NCBI GenBank assembly: GCA_019973155.2
Contig: BPQB01000208.1
Coordinates: 1-12,801, forward strand
DNA: 12,801 nucleotides
Source of the DNA: Phanerochaete sordida
Lineage: Eukaryota > Basidiomycota > Agaricomycetes > Polyporales > Phanerochaetaceae
Reading direction: 5' to 3'
The translations under genes and the position numbers were made by a program. This document shows, one piece after another, positions 1-8,000 of the stretch; position 1 is the first letter of the stretch; every line of letters starts with the position of its first letter. Below the pieces are notes generated by a model. That model saw nothing but the letters and a program-made list of their open reading frames with translations. It did not search any database and was not told where the DNA came from.

Positions 1-138
1 CCTGGCCAGCCTCCCTCCAGTCCTTCTGATGTCCACAGCTGACCCTCGACCCGTATATTAGCCTACCCCGGCCACAAGGCGCCCGCCCGTCGGGCATTCC
101 GTCCTAGTAAACCTTGTACTGCCACCGTCCTTGCGCGC

Positions 139-158
139 GTTGTTTGGCGTTGTTTGGC
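139..158. repeat. 10-bp direct repeat, two copies
   Basis: GTTGTTTGGC is repeated back to back at 139-148 and 149-158. Its function is unknown. The surrounding 1-250 region holds no gene I can support. Confidence 0.6.
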
Positions 159-254
159 GGTGCGTCAAACTGACAGGGCTTCGCGACACTCGTCTCGATC
201 TCGCGACCTAAAAGCATGACTCTGGTTGCTAAGATTTGGAAAGTTTGCCGCGGG

Positions 255-462
255 GCTTCCAATCCTGGCACACGCCGCGGCTGATTGGCAGTGGCAGTGG
301 CGCCGCTCCCATCACTGCTCTCGTCACCTGCTCCCGTCAGCTGCCAGGTCCCCGCTCCCGCTTCTCTCTCTCCGTCCGCCCCGCGCAGCCTGTCCATCGT
401 GTGTGTCTCTGCGCCATCTCCCATCTCTCACTTTTCCTCACCGCTCCGTCTGCTCTAGGTGT
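255..462 (+). promoter_or_regulatory. Candidate promoter and pyrimidine-rich leader
   Basis: A CCAAT pentamer lies at about 258-262 and an inverted copy (ATTGG) at about 284-288. They are followed by about 150 bases dominated by C and T on the plus strand (about 300-455) with no ATG. The first ATG after this leader is at 463 and opens the gene model described next. CT-rich stretches around transcription starts are common in fungal genes. No TATA box is visible at the right distance. The role is inferred from layout only. Confidence 0.35.
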
Positions 463-1000
463 ATGCGCACTCGCCAAGCCGCGCGTGCCGCCCCGCCTGC
501 GTGTGTCGCCTCGCTTCTGCTGTGGTGCGCTCCCGCCGAGTCCCTCTGCCAGCCCGTACCGTCGCTCACCGAGGGCACAGACTCCACTTCGCCGCAGCGC
601 GAAACGTCGTCTCCAGGCCGCGCGAGCCGCCCTTCGTCGTCTGCGGCACTCTTGGTGTGCACGCGAGCACGTCCCAGGTACGCCGTTTGTGTCGCCTCTC
701 GGCCGCCTTTGAAACTGACGCTGTCGTTAGAGAGGGCTCCGCACGTGCGCGACCCGCGTGCTCACCAGCAATGACAACGCCCGGAGCCCATGCTCGCTCT
801 CGTCCGACGTCGCTCGCCGGATCGCGAAAAATCGACTTTGCGCGGCCGACGTCGGCGACGACCGCGCAAAGTCTCTTCCCGCCGCCGCACGCCTCGTGCT
901 CGTCGTATACGATCCTACCAACAACACCGGTAAGCACATCATCATTCTCGCGCGGCAAGCCGCTCACACGCACCTCGCGCTACAGACCGCCGCGCCTTGA
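463..1000 (+). CDS. Three-exon hypothetical protein, possibly secreted (142 aa)
   Basis: Proposed exons are 463-677, 731-929 and 986-1000, ending at TGA 998-1000. Intron 678-730 (53 nt) runs GTACGC to TTAG with a branch-like AACTGACG. Intron 930-985 (56 nt) runs GTAAGC to ACAG. The exons sum to 429 nt and stay in frame. The start is the first ATG after the pyrimidine-rich leader. Residues 1-7 are basic, residues 8-24 (around VASLLLW) are hydrophobic, and APA-ES near residues 23-27 resembles a signal-peptidase site. The rest is rich in Ser, Thr, Pro, Ala and Arg, with no recognisable domain. If real it may be a small secreted or wall-associated protein, but that rests only on the N-terminus. 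A second frame through exon 2 is also open, so the reading frame is not certain. A perfect 12-base inverted repeat sits inside exon 2. Confidence 0.35.
834..873. repeat. Perfect 12-bp inverted repeat with palindromic loop
   Basis: The left arm at 834-845 (GACTTTGCGCGG) is exactly complementary to 862-873 (CCGCGCAAAGTC). The 16-base spacer holds its own 10-base palindrome, CCGACGTCGG, at 846-855. DNA could extrude a cruciform here and RNA a long hairpin. It lies in exon 2 of the 463-1000 model. Confidence 0.7.
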
Positions 1001-1254
1001 CCTCGCTCGCCGGAACGCGATCTGTCGTCTCGGCGCGTTCGCGCGGACCCGCCATTGCAAGCTTTCCGCCGTCCGCTGCGATACGCTGAGGAACGCTGGC
1101 GCGGACACCCTCTGCAAGACCGACGCAATCAGCATTGACCCCCGCGCGCGATCGCAGCTAGCGACTCACCGACGACGGCGCCGCGCGCCTTGGACGCCTC
1201 TCGGCGGAACGCGATAGCCCCGAGCGGCGCCCGCGCGCCCTCGACGACGCCCGT

Positions 1255-1755
1255 CGTCGCGCGGCGGACGGCGCCCGAGCATCCGCGAGCGCAGCGCGCG
1301 CAGTTGACGTTCGTACCCTTCGCATCGAGCCGCGCCTCTTCGTGTTGACACGTCTTCATCCAGGAAGCCGCCGTCGCCGCAGCCCCAGCGGCTACGCCGA
1401 TTTCGCCCCGGTCGCGGGACGGCGATATATCGTGTCGGCGCGTCTGGGCGCGGCGCGGACAGCGCTGGCCGACTCGTAGAGCGTATGCTGGGGCTTGGAC
1501 ACGCCGACCGAGGCCGTTGGCTGCGACCGCGCGGCCCCGCCCTGCAGCAACTGCGAGCCGCCAGGCGCGATCTTCGATGGACGACGACGCGCGAGGTGGG
1601 CACGTCAATCCTCGCTCTTGTGCCCGGCGACCACGTCCGTCCAGCCGTCGGCGCTGCGCTGCGTTTGGAGCCGGCCGCGGGAGGCCGGAAGATGGTGGTG
1701 AAGCGGCGGCTGGGAGTCTGCGCGCTGCGTGGCGCGTCCTCGACGACGTCTGCTA
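1255..1755 (+). repeat. Tandem unit 1 (about 500 bp, decayed)
   Basis: This is the first clear copy of an imperfect tandem unit. Landmarks shared with the next copy, about 495-540 bases downstream, are CGCGCGGCGGACGGCG near 1258, the intron 1309-1363 (55 nt, GTTCGT to CCAG, branch-like GTGTTGACA), GGGACGGCGATA near 1416, GCGATCTTCGA near 1567 and CGGAAGATGG near 1687. After the intron the plus frame starting at 1364 stays open to TGA 1841-1843. Its beginning (EAAVAAAPAAT) aligns with the same frame of unit 2 (DIVVTAALAAT). That suggests the unit was once protein-coding on the plus strand. The donor GTTCGT here is weaker than GTGCGT in unit 2. Confidence 0.6.
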
Positions 1756-2290
1756 TCGCGCGGCGGACGGCGAACAGACGTTCGCGTGCGCAGCGCGGGC
1801 GACGTGCGTATCCCGAGCAGGGAGCCGCGCCTTTTCGTGCTGACATGTCTGCGTCCAGGATATCGTCGTCACCGCGGCCCTGGCGGCGACCGCTAGCTTC
1901 GTCCGCGCCGCGGGACGGCGATACGTCGTGTCGGCGCGCCGGCGTGCAGCGTCGGTGGACGCACCGCCGCGCGGGCAGCGCAGGCTTGCACGCAGGGTGC
2001 ATCCCGGGCCTGGGCACGCGGACCGTCCATTGGCTCCGCCCGCGCGACCGCGATGCCCAACGATCGCAGCCAGTCGCGATCTTCGACGGACAACGGCGCG
2101 CGCCGCGGGAGCGCGGAGTCCCGATTCTGTGCCCGCACACCGTGGACATCCGGCCGTCGGTGCTGCACCGCGCGCGCACATCGACGCTCGACGCGTCACG
2201 CGTTTGCAGCCGGCTGCGGGCTGGCGGAAGATGGCGGCGGCGCGGCGGCTGGGATCTTGCGCGGCGAGGGCGCGGGGGAGGTAAGCCGCC
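1756..2290 (+). repeat. Tandem unit 2 (about 500 bp, decayed)
   Basis: This second copy has the same landmarks: CGCGCGGCGGACGGCG near 1756, intron 1804-1858 (55 nt, GTGCGT to CCAG, branch GTGCTGACA), GGGACGGCGATACG near 1913, GCGATCTTCGA near 2078 and CGGAAGATGG near 2225. The intron has the same 55-nt length and position as in unit 1. The exon starts 1364 and 1859 differ by 495, a multiple of three. The exon 1859-2280 is open, then a further intron-like segment follows at 2281-2334 (54 nt, GTAAGC to GCAG, branch TGCTGATG). No family was recognised. Alternatively this is one long multi-exon gene with internal repeats rather than separate gene copies. Confidence 0.6.
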
Positions 2291-2334
2291 GCCGGACGTC
2301 GTGCAGATCGCTCGATGCTGATGTTCTTGGGCAG

Positions 2335-2953
2335 GACGCGCCGTCGTCGCCTTCGTTCGCGATGCCGGCGGCGCGGGCCGCGGGAGTGCGCGATAGCCAG
2401 TTGGCACACGGCGACCGCGGTCGTCGGCTCGTCGGAACTGCGCCGCGCGTGCACGCCGACGCACAGCGCGTTGGGTTTGGGAGATGGTCGCGGTAGCGCG
2501 GACAATCGCGTCGACGTGGCGGCCGGGATCTTGCGCGGCGACGGCGTGGAGAAGGTGAGCTGCCGCGGATGGCTGGATCTTGACGTTCTCGCGCAGGAAT
2601 TCTTGATCTTCGACATCGTCCGCGACGGCGGCGCCGCCGCCGTGCTTGCCCGACGTCTCTTCATCCCCGAGTCGTCCACGCTCCGGCTGCTGGTCCTCCG
2701 CCTCAACCTCCCCTGCGCCCCACCACGTCTCCGTCCCGTCTTCAACTTGAATGCCGCCGCCGCCGTTACCAGATCTCGAGGCGACGCCTTCGGACGACCG
2801 ACCGCGGCGCCGAACGGGCGCGAACTACGCGAGCGGCCCCGTGCTCGTGCGTCTGGCGGGACGGGCGCCCTGCCCACGCTGGGCAACGCACGCGGCGGAC
2901 GGCGCTGTCGTGCCGACTGCGCGGAGTGCGAGAACGCGAGCGGGGCGTCCTAG
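2335..2953 (+). pseudogene. Third, eroded unit and downstream plus-strand exon
   Basis: The plus frame used in units 1 and 2 continues open from 2336 to TAG at 2951-2953. It includes GILRGDG near 2525, matching GILRGEG near 2251 in unit 2. A second intron-like segment lies at 2555-2596 (42 nt, GTGAGC to GCAG, branch CTTGACG). The stretch after it (EFLIFDIVRDGG, then LRLLVLRLNLP) has clear codon-position bias: the third position is GC-rich and the second is low in GC. That favours plus-strand coding. The unit-start token CGCGGCGGACGGCG returns once more near 2891. No start codon or complete gene can be drawn, so I call it a relic or an internal part of a diverged gene. No domain was recognised. 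Confidence 0.3.
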
Positions 2954-3604
2954 TGGGAAAAGGCGGCCTGCCGAGCCGCTGTCGACTGAGCGTCTTGCGA
3001 TCGGGGCCGGATCCCGAGACGTCGTGGCAGGTGCGGTCGGCGTGACCGAAGGCGAGGACGATCAGGATTCTCCGTGGGCGCCGACACGAGGTCGACGTGT
3101 TCCTGGTGCGTGGGCGCTGCTGGCACGAGGAAGGTGTCATCGGGAGGACTTGAGGCTCTCTCGTCTCGAGTGTGCGGGCATGTCGACCAGGTGCAGATGG
3201 CGAGAAAAGAGCGGCGGAGGCGGAAGAATAACGGACAGATGGTGCATGGGATGTATGGTGTACGCTTGAATCTTGTCTAGCACAGTCAAACGTGAGCTAG
3301 GGCGTCGTGAGCTGGACAGCTACTCACAGGCGGCGGTGTCGTGGTTGGTGCAAGAAAGGACGGGGGAGGACGGGCAGACAGTGTGTCCCGCGCTGTCTGC
3401 TCGCCCTCCGCTACCTGGAACATCAGTCGGTCAGTATCAGAACAGCTCGGTTGTCGCCTCCGTGTCAGAGTCTGTGTTGGGTAGCATTTTGATAGCCTCG
3501 TCGGTCAGAAAATAGCCTCGAACTCTTAGTGATGGTGTCTTGACAGGTGCACTTTCAGTCTCAATCTAGGTAATTTCCAGGCACATTCGGGACGACCCTG
3601 AGGT
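2954..3604. other. Stretch without a supportable gene
   Basis: No convincing exon chain was found on either strand. GC content falls here relative to the preceding block, and stops appear in all frames. Short plus-strand ORFs at 3074-3280 and 3273-3515 have no codon bias or splice context to support them. Confidence 0.4.
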
Positions 3605-4201
3605 TCACGCAGATCCACCAGCCATTTTGCCAGAATTTGGCGAAGAGCATGGCTGTAGTGACGGGGAATTTCCCTTCACCGCAGCTATTCTCTTCATCAA
3701 ATTACGGTCAAAAGTCAGCACAGCCTGACATGACACCAGGGAAGGTTTGGACGGATGTGACAGTTCTGCCCGCTCGCCAAGCGGCTTGAGTTCCCGTCGC
3801 CACACTTCCGGGGTTCTAATGAAGATGCTGCCGTCACGGTCCCGCAGGAGTGCTCCTCCGAGCCAGTTAATTCTTCTCGCTGTGTGCAAGCTTGCACATG
3901 AAGCGCAGAGAGCCACATAGCTAACAGCTAGATTACCGGGCCCGGGACCAGTCCAGATGTTCTCAGAAACGGCGGCGCACAATTGGCGTGCAATTCCTTG
4001 CTCGCCTAATCGGAGCCGTCCTCGTTCACGGGCCGTCCAATCAGGCGACATAGCCGTGTCCCGCCCATTGCGACCCTGCGTGGGAACGGCCCTAGACCCC
4101 GCCGCTTCGTGACTGCTCCGTCTGCGCGACGGGAAGCACTCGGTGTCAATGACATCCGCAAGATGACAAGCAGCCGGCACCCGGCAGTCAGAACTCACCA
4201 T
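3605..4201 (-). CDS. Uncharacterised minus-strand ORF (198 codons from ATG)
   Basis: This open frame on the minus strand runs from ATG at 4201 to a stop at 3605, in DNA of only moderate GC where such length is unlikely by chance. Composition is ordinary, with a short segment reading RDRDGSIFIRTPEVWRREL near the middle. No domain was recognised. A canonical minus-strand intron overlaps its 5' end: donor GTGAGT at 4198, acceptor CGCAG ending at 4122 (77 nt), branch-like CATTGACACC. If that intron is used, an ATG about 25 bases upstream (near 4224) would instead lead to a short protein of about 47 residues ending near VNEDGSD, and this ORF would not be translated as drawn. An inverted CCAAT lies inside, near 4036. 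It could be a gene, a relic or chance. Confidence 0.25.
   Translation of the reverse strand: MVSSDCRVPAACHLADVIDTECFPSRRRSSHEAAGSRAVPTQGRNGRDTAMSPDWTARERGRLRLGEQGIARQLCAAVSENIWTGPGPGNLAVSYVALCASCASLHTARRINWLGGALLRDRDGSIFIRTPEVWRRELKPLGERAELSHPSKPSLVSCQAVLTFDRNLMKRIAAVKGNSPSLQPCSSPNSGKMAGGSA
4122..4198 (-). other. Candidate minus-strand intron
   Basis: Read on the minus strand, this 77-nt segment starts GTGAGT, has CATTGACACC about 23 bases before its end, and finishes GTCGCGCAG. All three signals match basidiomycete introns. It suggests minus-strand transcription here. Confidence 0.35.
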
Positions 4202-4224
4202 CCACCGCACCTTCCTGCCGTCCC

Positions 4225-4769
4225 ATGCCCCGCTCGTCTGCTCAGAGAGTCCCGCCCTGCATTTTCATTATCTCCAGGATCGAAAATGCTCAGTAGGCAG
4301 AGTGAAACTCCGTGTGCGAGGCCAGAACGAGTGCTACGGACGGCGTGAAGATGGCCCAAGCGAAGCCCTGAATCGAATGCCGTCAGTGCCTGTGACAGCC
4401 CGGAGCCGCATGTGCCATGTGGGACACCGACGCTGGGCGCAGCCTGTCAGCAAGATCGTCTTTGCCCGTCATGCGAAGCATTCTTTGTTCCGCGCTGCGC
4501 GAGTTGCGCGGCGTCCCGGCACAAGCACAATCTGGGCCAAAATACGCCTCGGGCACGTGGTGAAGCCACCGAGAAGCCGTTGCCCCAGCGGGGACATCCT
4601 GCAAGCCCGTATCGACCAGCAAGTCGCTTCCCGGAGGTCGGCGGCTACCCCAGGATCGGTGGAGACATTGAGGCCTACGCGCAGAACGGTCTGCGGTCAG
4701 ACGAAGCTTGCCATCGGCGTTGGAGGTAGAACTTGCTCGATGTCCTGCCAGAGCCGTGTGGGACGTAGC
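4225..4769. other. Stretch without a supportable gene
   Basis: A plus-strand ORF covers 4302-4796 (164 codons) and shorter ones overlap it, but none has splice, promoter or motif support. Nothing else was recognised. Confidence 0.3.
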
Positions 4770-4772
4770 CTA

Positions 4773-5150
4773 GAAATTAATGTTAGCCCGAGGTAAAACG
4801 CAGCGGATTAGTGCTGAGGAAAGGTGCGCGAAGTCACGTTTTGCTGTCCTAGGAGGGTAGCAGAAGTGAACGAGAGCGGGAGATAACGCGAGACGCGTCG
4901 AGATTATCGGGCGCCTAGTCAGATAACGCCACAAAGCCGTCGCGCGCGCTTGGACCGCGCCCACCACCTTCGACCCGGCTTGCCCTACCTCGACGAGGAG
5001 AAATACCGCCTTAGAAGACCCAGTAGACAGTATATGGCCCGAAGTTAGCAGGATAAGGTAAGTGCGAGCTGTTTTTGTCTGGATTTTCGTACGAAATTGA
5101 AGGACGACGTTTTCGACGTTTTCGGGCTCTCGCGCGGATGCGGAGGGCAA
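4773..5150 (-). CDS. Uncharacterised minus-strand ORF (126 codons)
   Basis: This is a single open frame from ATG 5150 down to about 4770 in moderate-GC DNA. The product is Leu, Ala, Thr and Arg rich with a mildly hydrophobic stretch near residues 35-70 (YLILLTSGH, AVFLLVEVGQAG). No known motif is visible. Codon third positions show only weak GC preference, less than the exons around 2.5 kb. A plus-strand donor-like GTAAGT at 5058 and another plus-strand intron candidate at 5172-5219 lie in or beside it, so transcription may really run the other way. Confidence 0.2.
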
Positions 5151-5171
5151 AGCCTCGCCAGGATTTCAGAG

Positions 5172-5403
5172 GTAGGTCTGGTAACCATCAGATGGTGATA
5201 TGGCGCTGACATCGCGTAGTATTCGGTGTCCGGTAGCACGCCGGACGCGAAAATGCGCGAAAGTGCGGTGTTCTCGCTCGTGCGCCATACTAGCCCACTT
5301 CACGTCCGCCCGTCTTCGAGATCCTCTCCAGGTGCGCGACACACCTCACGCCACATGATATATCTCACCTAGGAAGCTTATACTACCACTTTTACCCTTC
5401 CAG
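5172..5403 (+). other. Two plus-strand intron candidates
   Basis: Segment 5172-5219 (48 nt, GTAGGT to CGTAG, branch GCGCTGACA) and segment 5332-5403 (72 nt, GTGCGC to TTCCAG, branch-like ATACTACC) both look like introns. The first ATG after the second is at 5418 and opens a 62-codon frame to 5606. This may be a short upstream transcript or a 5' part of the unit that starts at 5.75 kb. Confidence 0.25.
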
Positions 5404-5745
5404 ACACCGCCGCTCTCATGCAGTGCGCGAGAACTGCGTTCAAACGCGTCCTACGGCCTTCCTCGCCTCCTCCCCGGTCGCGACCATTCTTGCGGACTCC
5501 GATGCGCCGTTCGGGTACGCAGGCGCGCTTATCAAATGGCGCCACCATCTGTCAGAAGCTCTCCCGTCGCGTCGTGCTCCGCTTGGCATGCTACGCGGAG
5601 GACTAGAGCGAGACGGAGACGGGCTACCCCCGTTTCCTTCTCGGCCTCGCCCTCCGCCTGGGAACGTTCACGGAGCACACGGCTCGTGGAGGACCTCGGA
5701 CGCAATTTGCGGCAGGTGCAAGGGGTCCAGGTGTACCCTCGCGTG

Positions 5746-5867
5746 TATAAAAGGTGCGTCAGGACGTCCGCTTTCGACATCCCAAGCCTCCTCATCCTCT
5801 CCAGCCTCCTCCTTTCCCTCACCTCCTCAGCCTCGTCGCTTCGCATCGCACTCCATCTTCCAGCGCG
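5746..5867 (+). promoter_or_regulatory. TATA box and CT-rich leader
   Basis: TATAAAA at 5746-5752 is a strong core-promoter element. It is followed 25-80 bases later by CT-rich sequence (about 5780-5860) without an ATG, typical of fungal transcription start regions. The first ATG downstream is at 5868. This is the best promoter in the window and marks the start of the intron-dense unit. Confidence 0.55.
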
Positions 5868-6823
5868 ATGACGACGACGGCCTTTTGCTGGTGCCCTCTC
5901 GCTGTACGCCGCCCTCTCCTCGTCGTCCGACGCTTCCTCCGGCTCGATTACTATGCTCTACGGTAAGCAGCTCCTCTTTCTACTCTGAATTTGTGGTGAC
6001 ATTTCTGCTAGTCTTCCCTTTAGTATTTGCTCTACCGCACATTGTAAGTAATTCCTCACTTCGCCTCTGGGCTATCTCTTACCATTTAATTACAGCTCGT
6101 GAGGCTCCGTTCAAAGCATTCAAGTTTATAAGCTTTCTATGCTGTGTCTGACCCAGGTATGTATCCTTTTCGACTCCATTCACCTTCGACTTGTCTCCCT
6201 TGCCCGATTGTTCTACTGCTGACGTTTTTCTTACTTTCTAGGCTTCGACGCTGGCTGACGCAGCGCCGCACACGTCCTCGTGCCGTCGACCGAGCAAGCA
6301 TTCAATTTCTGGTAAGTACGACATGAATTCACCTTCAATTAATTTACTGATCAACCTTCCTAGACTATTCTGAGCGCAGGATGCAAAAGCCGTCGTGTTG
6401 GTACGTTCTCAGCGGTCCATTAAATCCTCTACTAACTACCTTAGTCTCTCAGATTCTCGTGAGAGCACCCTCGGACGCGCGGCGCCCTTTGCCTGTAGGC
6501 GGGCCGTCGCCGTCGGGATCCACGCCGGCGCCCACCAACGCACGCACGCCGAGCCTCTGGCTGCCGCTCACTCGTTTCCGAACGCGTCGTGATCTCCGCG
6601 GCCGTCTCGTTTGACCCGCTGTGCCCGCCAGCGACCTGGAACCGGTCGCGTTGGAGCCCTGTCGCCCAGCCTCATCGGGGGCCGGCAATTAGTAAGTGAT
6701 GCCGTCCGTCTGTTCCTCACGGTCGTTCTGACCGCTGTGCCCACAGTAGCGCGATCTCGGCCCATTCGGGTACGTCCCACTGCCACACGCGGCACGACGA
6801 GGGATATTTACCGGCGCGCTCAG

Positions 6824-7378
6824 GACAACGAGCGATGCCCGGCCTCTAAGCTCTCGAAATGTAGAAAGCCCGGTCGGTATGTCATTCTGCTCTTATCGCC
6901 GTCGCGTACTTATTGATATCCCGGCTACGTCGCAGGCATTTCCACGCGCTGGAGCCTCGTGCGAACGACATGTAGCGTACGCTGTACGCCGCGTCGCCGC
7001 CTCGCGCCGCTGGACGCCTACGATACCCGGGGGAGATACACGGAATTCCTCGTAAGTCGCCTTCCTTACCTTATATCGTCACGCTCTCTGTGCTAACTGG
7101 TATGTTTATGGCCGTGTCAGGCTCGTCAATTTCACGCTCAGCAGGTGCTATCCGATACGAAAGGTATGTAACCCCTCGTAGTACACTCGGGCATTTGATT
7201 AATCCTTACGCTCATAGGAGACGTTCATTCGTCGATAACCTCGACGCATCGACGGCTCATGCTCAACATGAGCTCCCTCAAACCTCTCGAAATGTACTTA
7301 TATCCGTGAGTATTCTTTCTCTCTACTTATCCTGTGTATGCCGCTGATCAACTCGCTACTAGGAACAATAGAACATAA
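6824..7378 (+). CDS. Coherent spliced open frame inside the intron-dense unit
   Basis: One frame stays open through exons 6824-6876, 6936-7051, 7121-7163, 7217-7305 and the start of 7363-7398, crossing four introns and ending at TAA 7376-7378. It includes RGRYTEFL before the 7052-7120 intron, ARQFHAQQVLSDTK after it and SSLKPLEMYLYP in the 7217-7305 exon, where the recurring 22-base motif encodes the LKPLEMY core. No ATG start was fixed; upstream it connects to a frame open from about 6750 if the acceptor at 6749 is used. Other frames over exons 6747-6876 are open too (one ends HALEPRANDM at 6973), so this is only one possible reading. No domain was recognised. Confidence 0.25.
7276..7297 (+). 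repeat. Recurring 22-nt exon motif, copy 1
   Basis: This 22-base motif (CCTCAAACC, then CTCTCGAAATGTAC after no gap of note) is identical at 7276-7297, 7653-7674 and 7838-7859. A 13-base part, CTCTCGAAATGTA, recurs at 6851-6863. Each full copy sits near the 3' end of a predicted exon, 8 to 11 bases before a donor. Confidence 0.75.
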
Positions 7379-7630
7379 CCATAGCCTGTTCCATAATGGT
7401 GAGTGCAGGGATTGATCAGCCACCATGGTTGTATTGACATCTACATACAGAGGCTATTGACGAGCTCGACAGCGATAGCGCGCCGTCTCGGACGGCGCAA
7501 CCTGTCCGCAATTGGGGCCTAGGGAGCGTTCGGCAACTCGACCAGCGCCGACCGTGAACACGAAGACAATCGCGGTTCCCTCAGGTAAGGCTCTCGAGCT
7601 CTATAAGAGTCATACTAACCTGTTTTGCAG

Positions 7631-7815
7631 TGACTATATGGTCATTTGACCGCCTCAAACCTCTCGAAATGTACAACACACCGTTGTAGGTCTGGTTGTA
7701 TTAGGAGGACTCTTCTATGAATACTCACTGCCTCCAAATGCACACAGACGGCGAGACTCCGACATTGTGCGGGTCGTCGGCGGTCACTCAAGAGTCAAAC
7801 TGACCTACTATACAG
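7631..7815 (+). repeat. Exon-intron module, copy A (185 bp)
   Basis: The module is a 55-nt exon (7631-7685), a 62-nt intron (7686-7747, GTAGGT to CACACAG), a 19-nt exon (7748-7766) and a 49-nt intron (7767-7815, GTGCGG to TACAG, branch AACTGACC). The intron just upstream (7585-7630, branch ATACTAACC) shares sequence with 7767-7815, including AAGAGTCA near both branch sites. The duplication therefore copied introns as well as exons. In one frame the 55-nt exon reads through the core LKPLEMY. Confidence 0.65.
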
Positions 7816-8000
7816 TAGTTGTATGGCTGTTCGACCACCTCAAACCTCTCGAAATGTACCAGATACCGTTGTAAGTCTGCTTACATTAGTAGTACACTCT
7901 TATCGATACTCACTCCATCCAAATGCACACAGACGGCTCGGCCGGGTCTCACACGTGGACCGTCCTACGTCTTCGAACGACTTCGACACTGGCAGTCGGA
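7816..8000 (+). repeat. Exon-intron module, copy B (offset 185 bp)
   Basis: The second copy again has a 55-nt exon (7816-7870) and a 62-nt intron (7871-7932, GTAAGT to CACACAG). Copies A and B share the exon core and the intron end ATACTCACT...CCAAATGCACACAG. The next exon starts ACGGC as in copy A but then diverges (7933-8015). Most exon differences between copies are single substitutions with no indels. Confidence 0.65.

Noticed and set aside
1416..1430. GATATATCG as a TATA box
   Set aside because: It lies in the body of a tandem unit, not before a CT-rich leader or ATG, and unit 2 has GATACGTCG at the same place.
6590..6592. TGA between two open stretches of the same frame, suggesting readthrough
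   Set aside because: The DNA is GC-rich, so open sequence after a stop is expected, and an intron could also remove it. There is no readthrough context.
7631..7870. The VVWLFDHLKPLEM peptide as a piece of a DUF6533-type fungal membrane domain
   Set aside because: The resemblance is only to a few hydrophobic positions. Key conserved positions are not matched and no further transmembrane segments follow.
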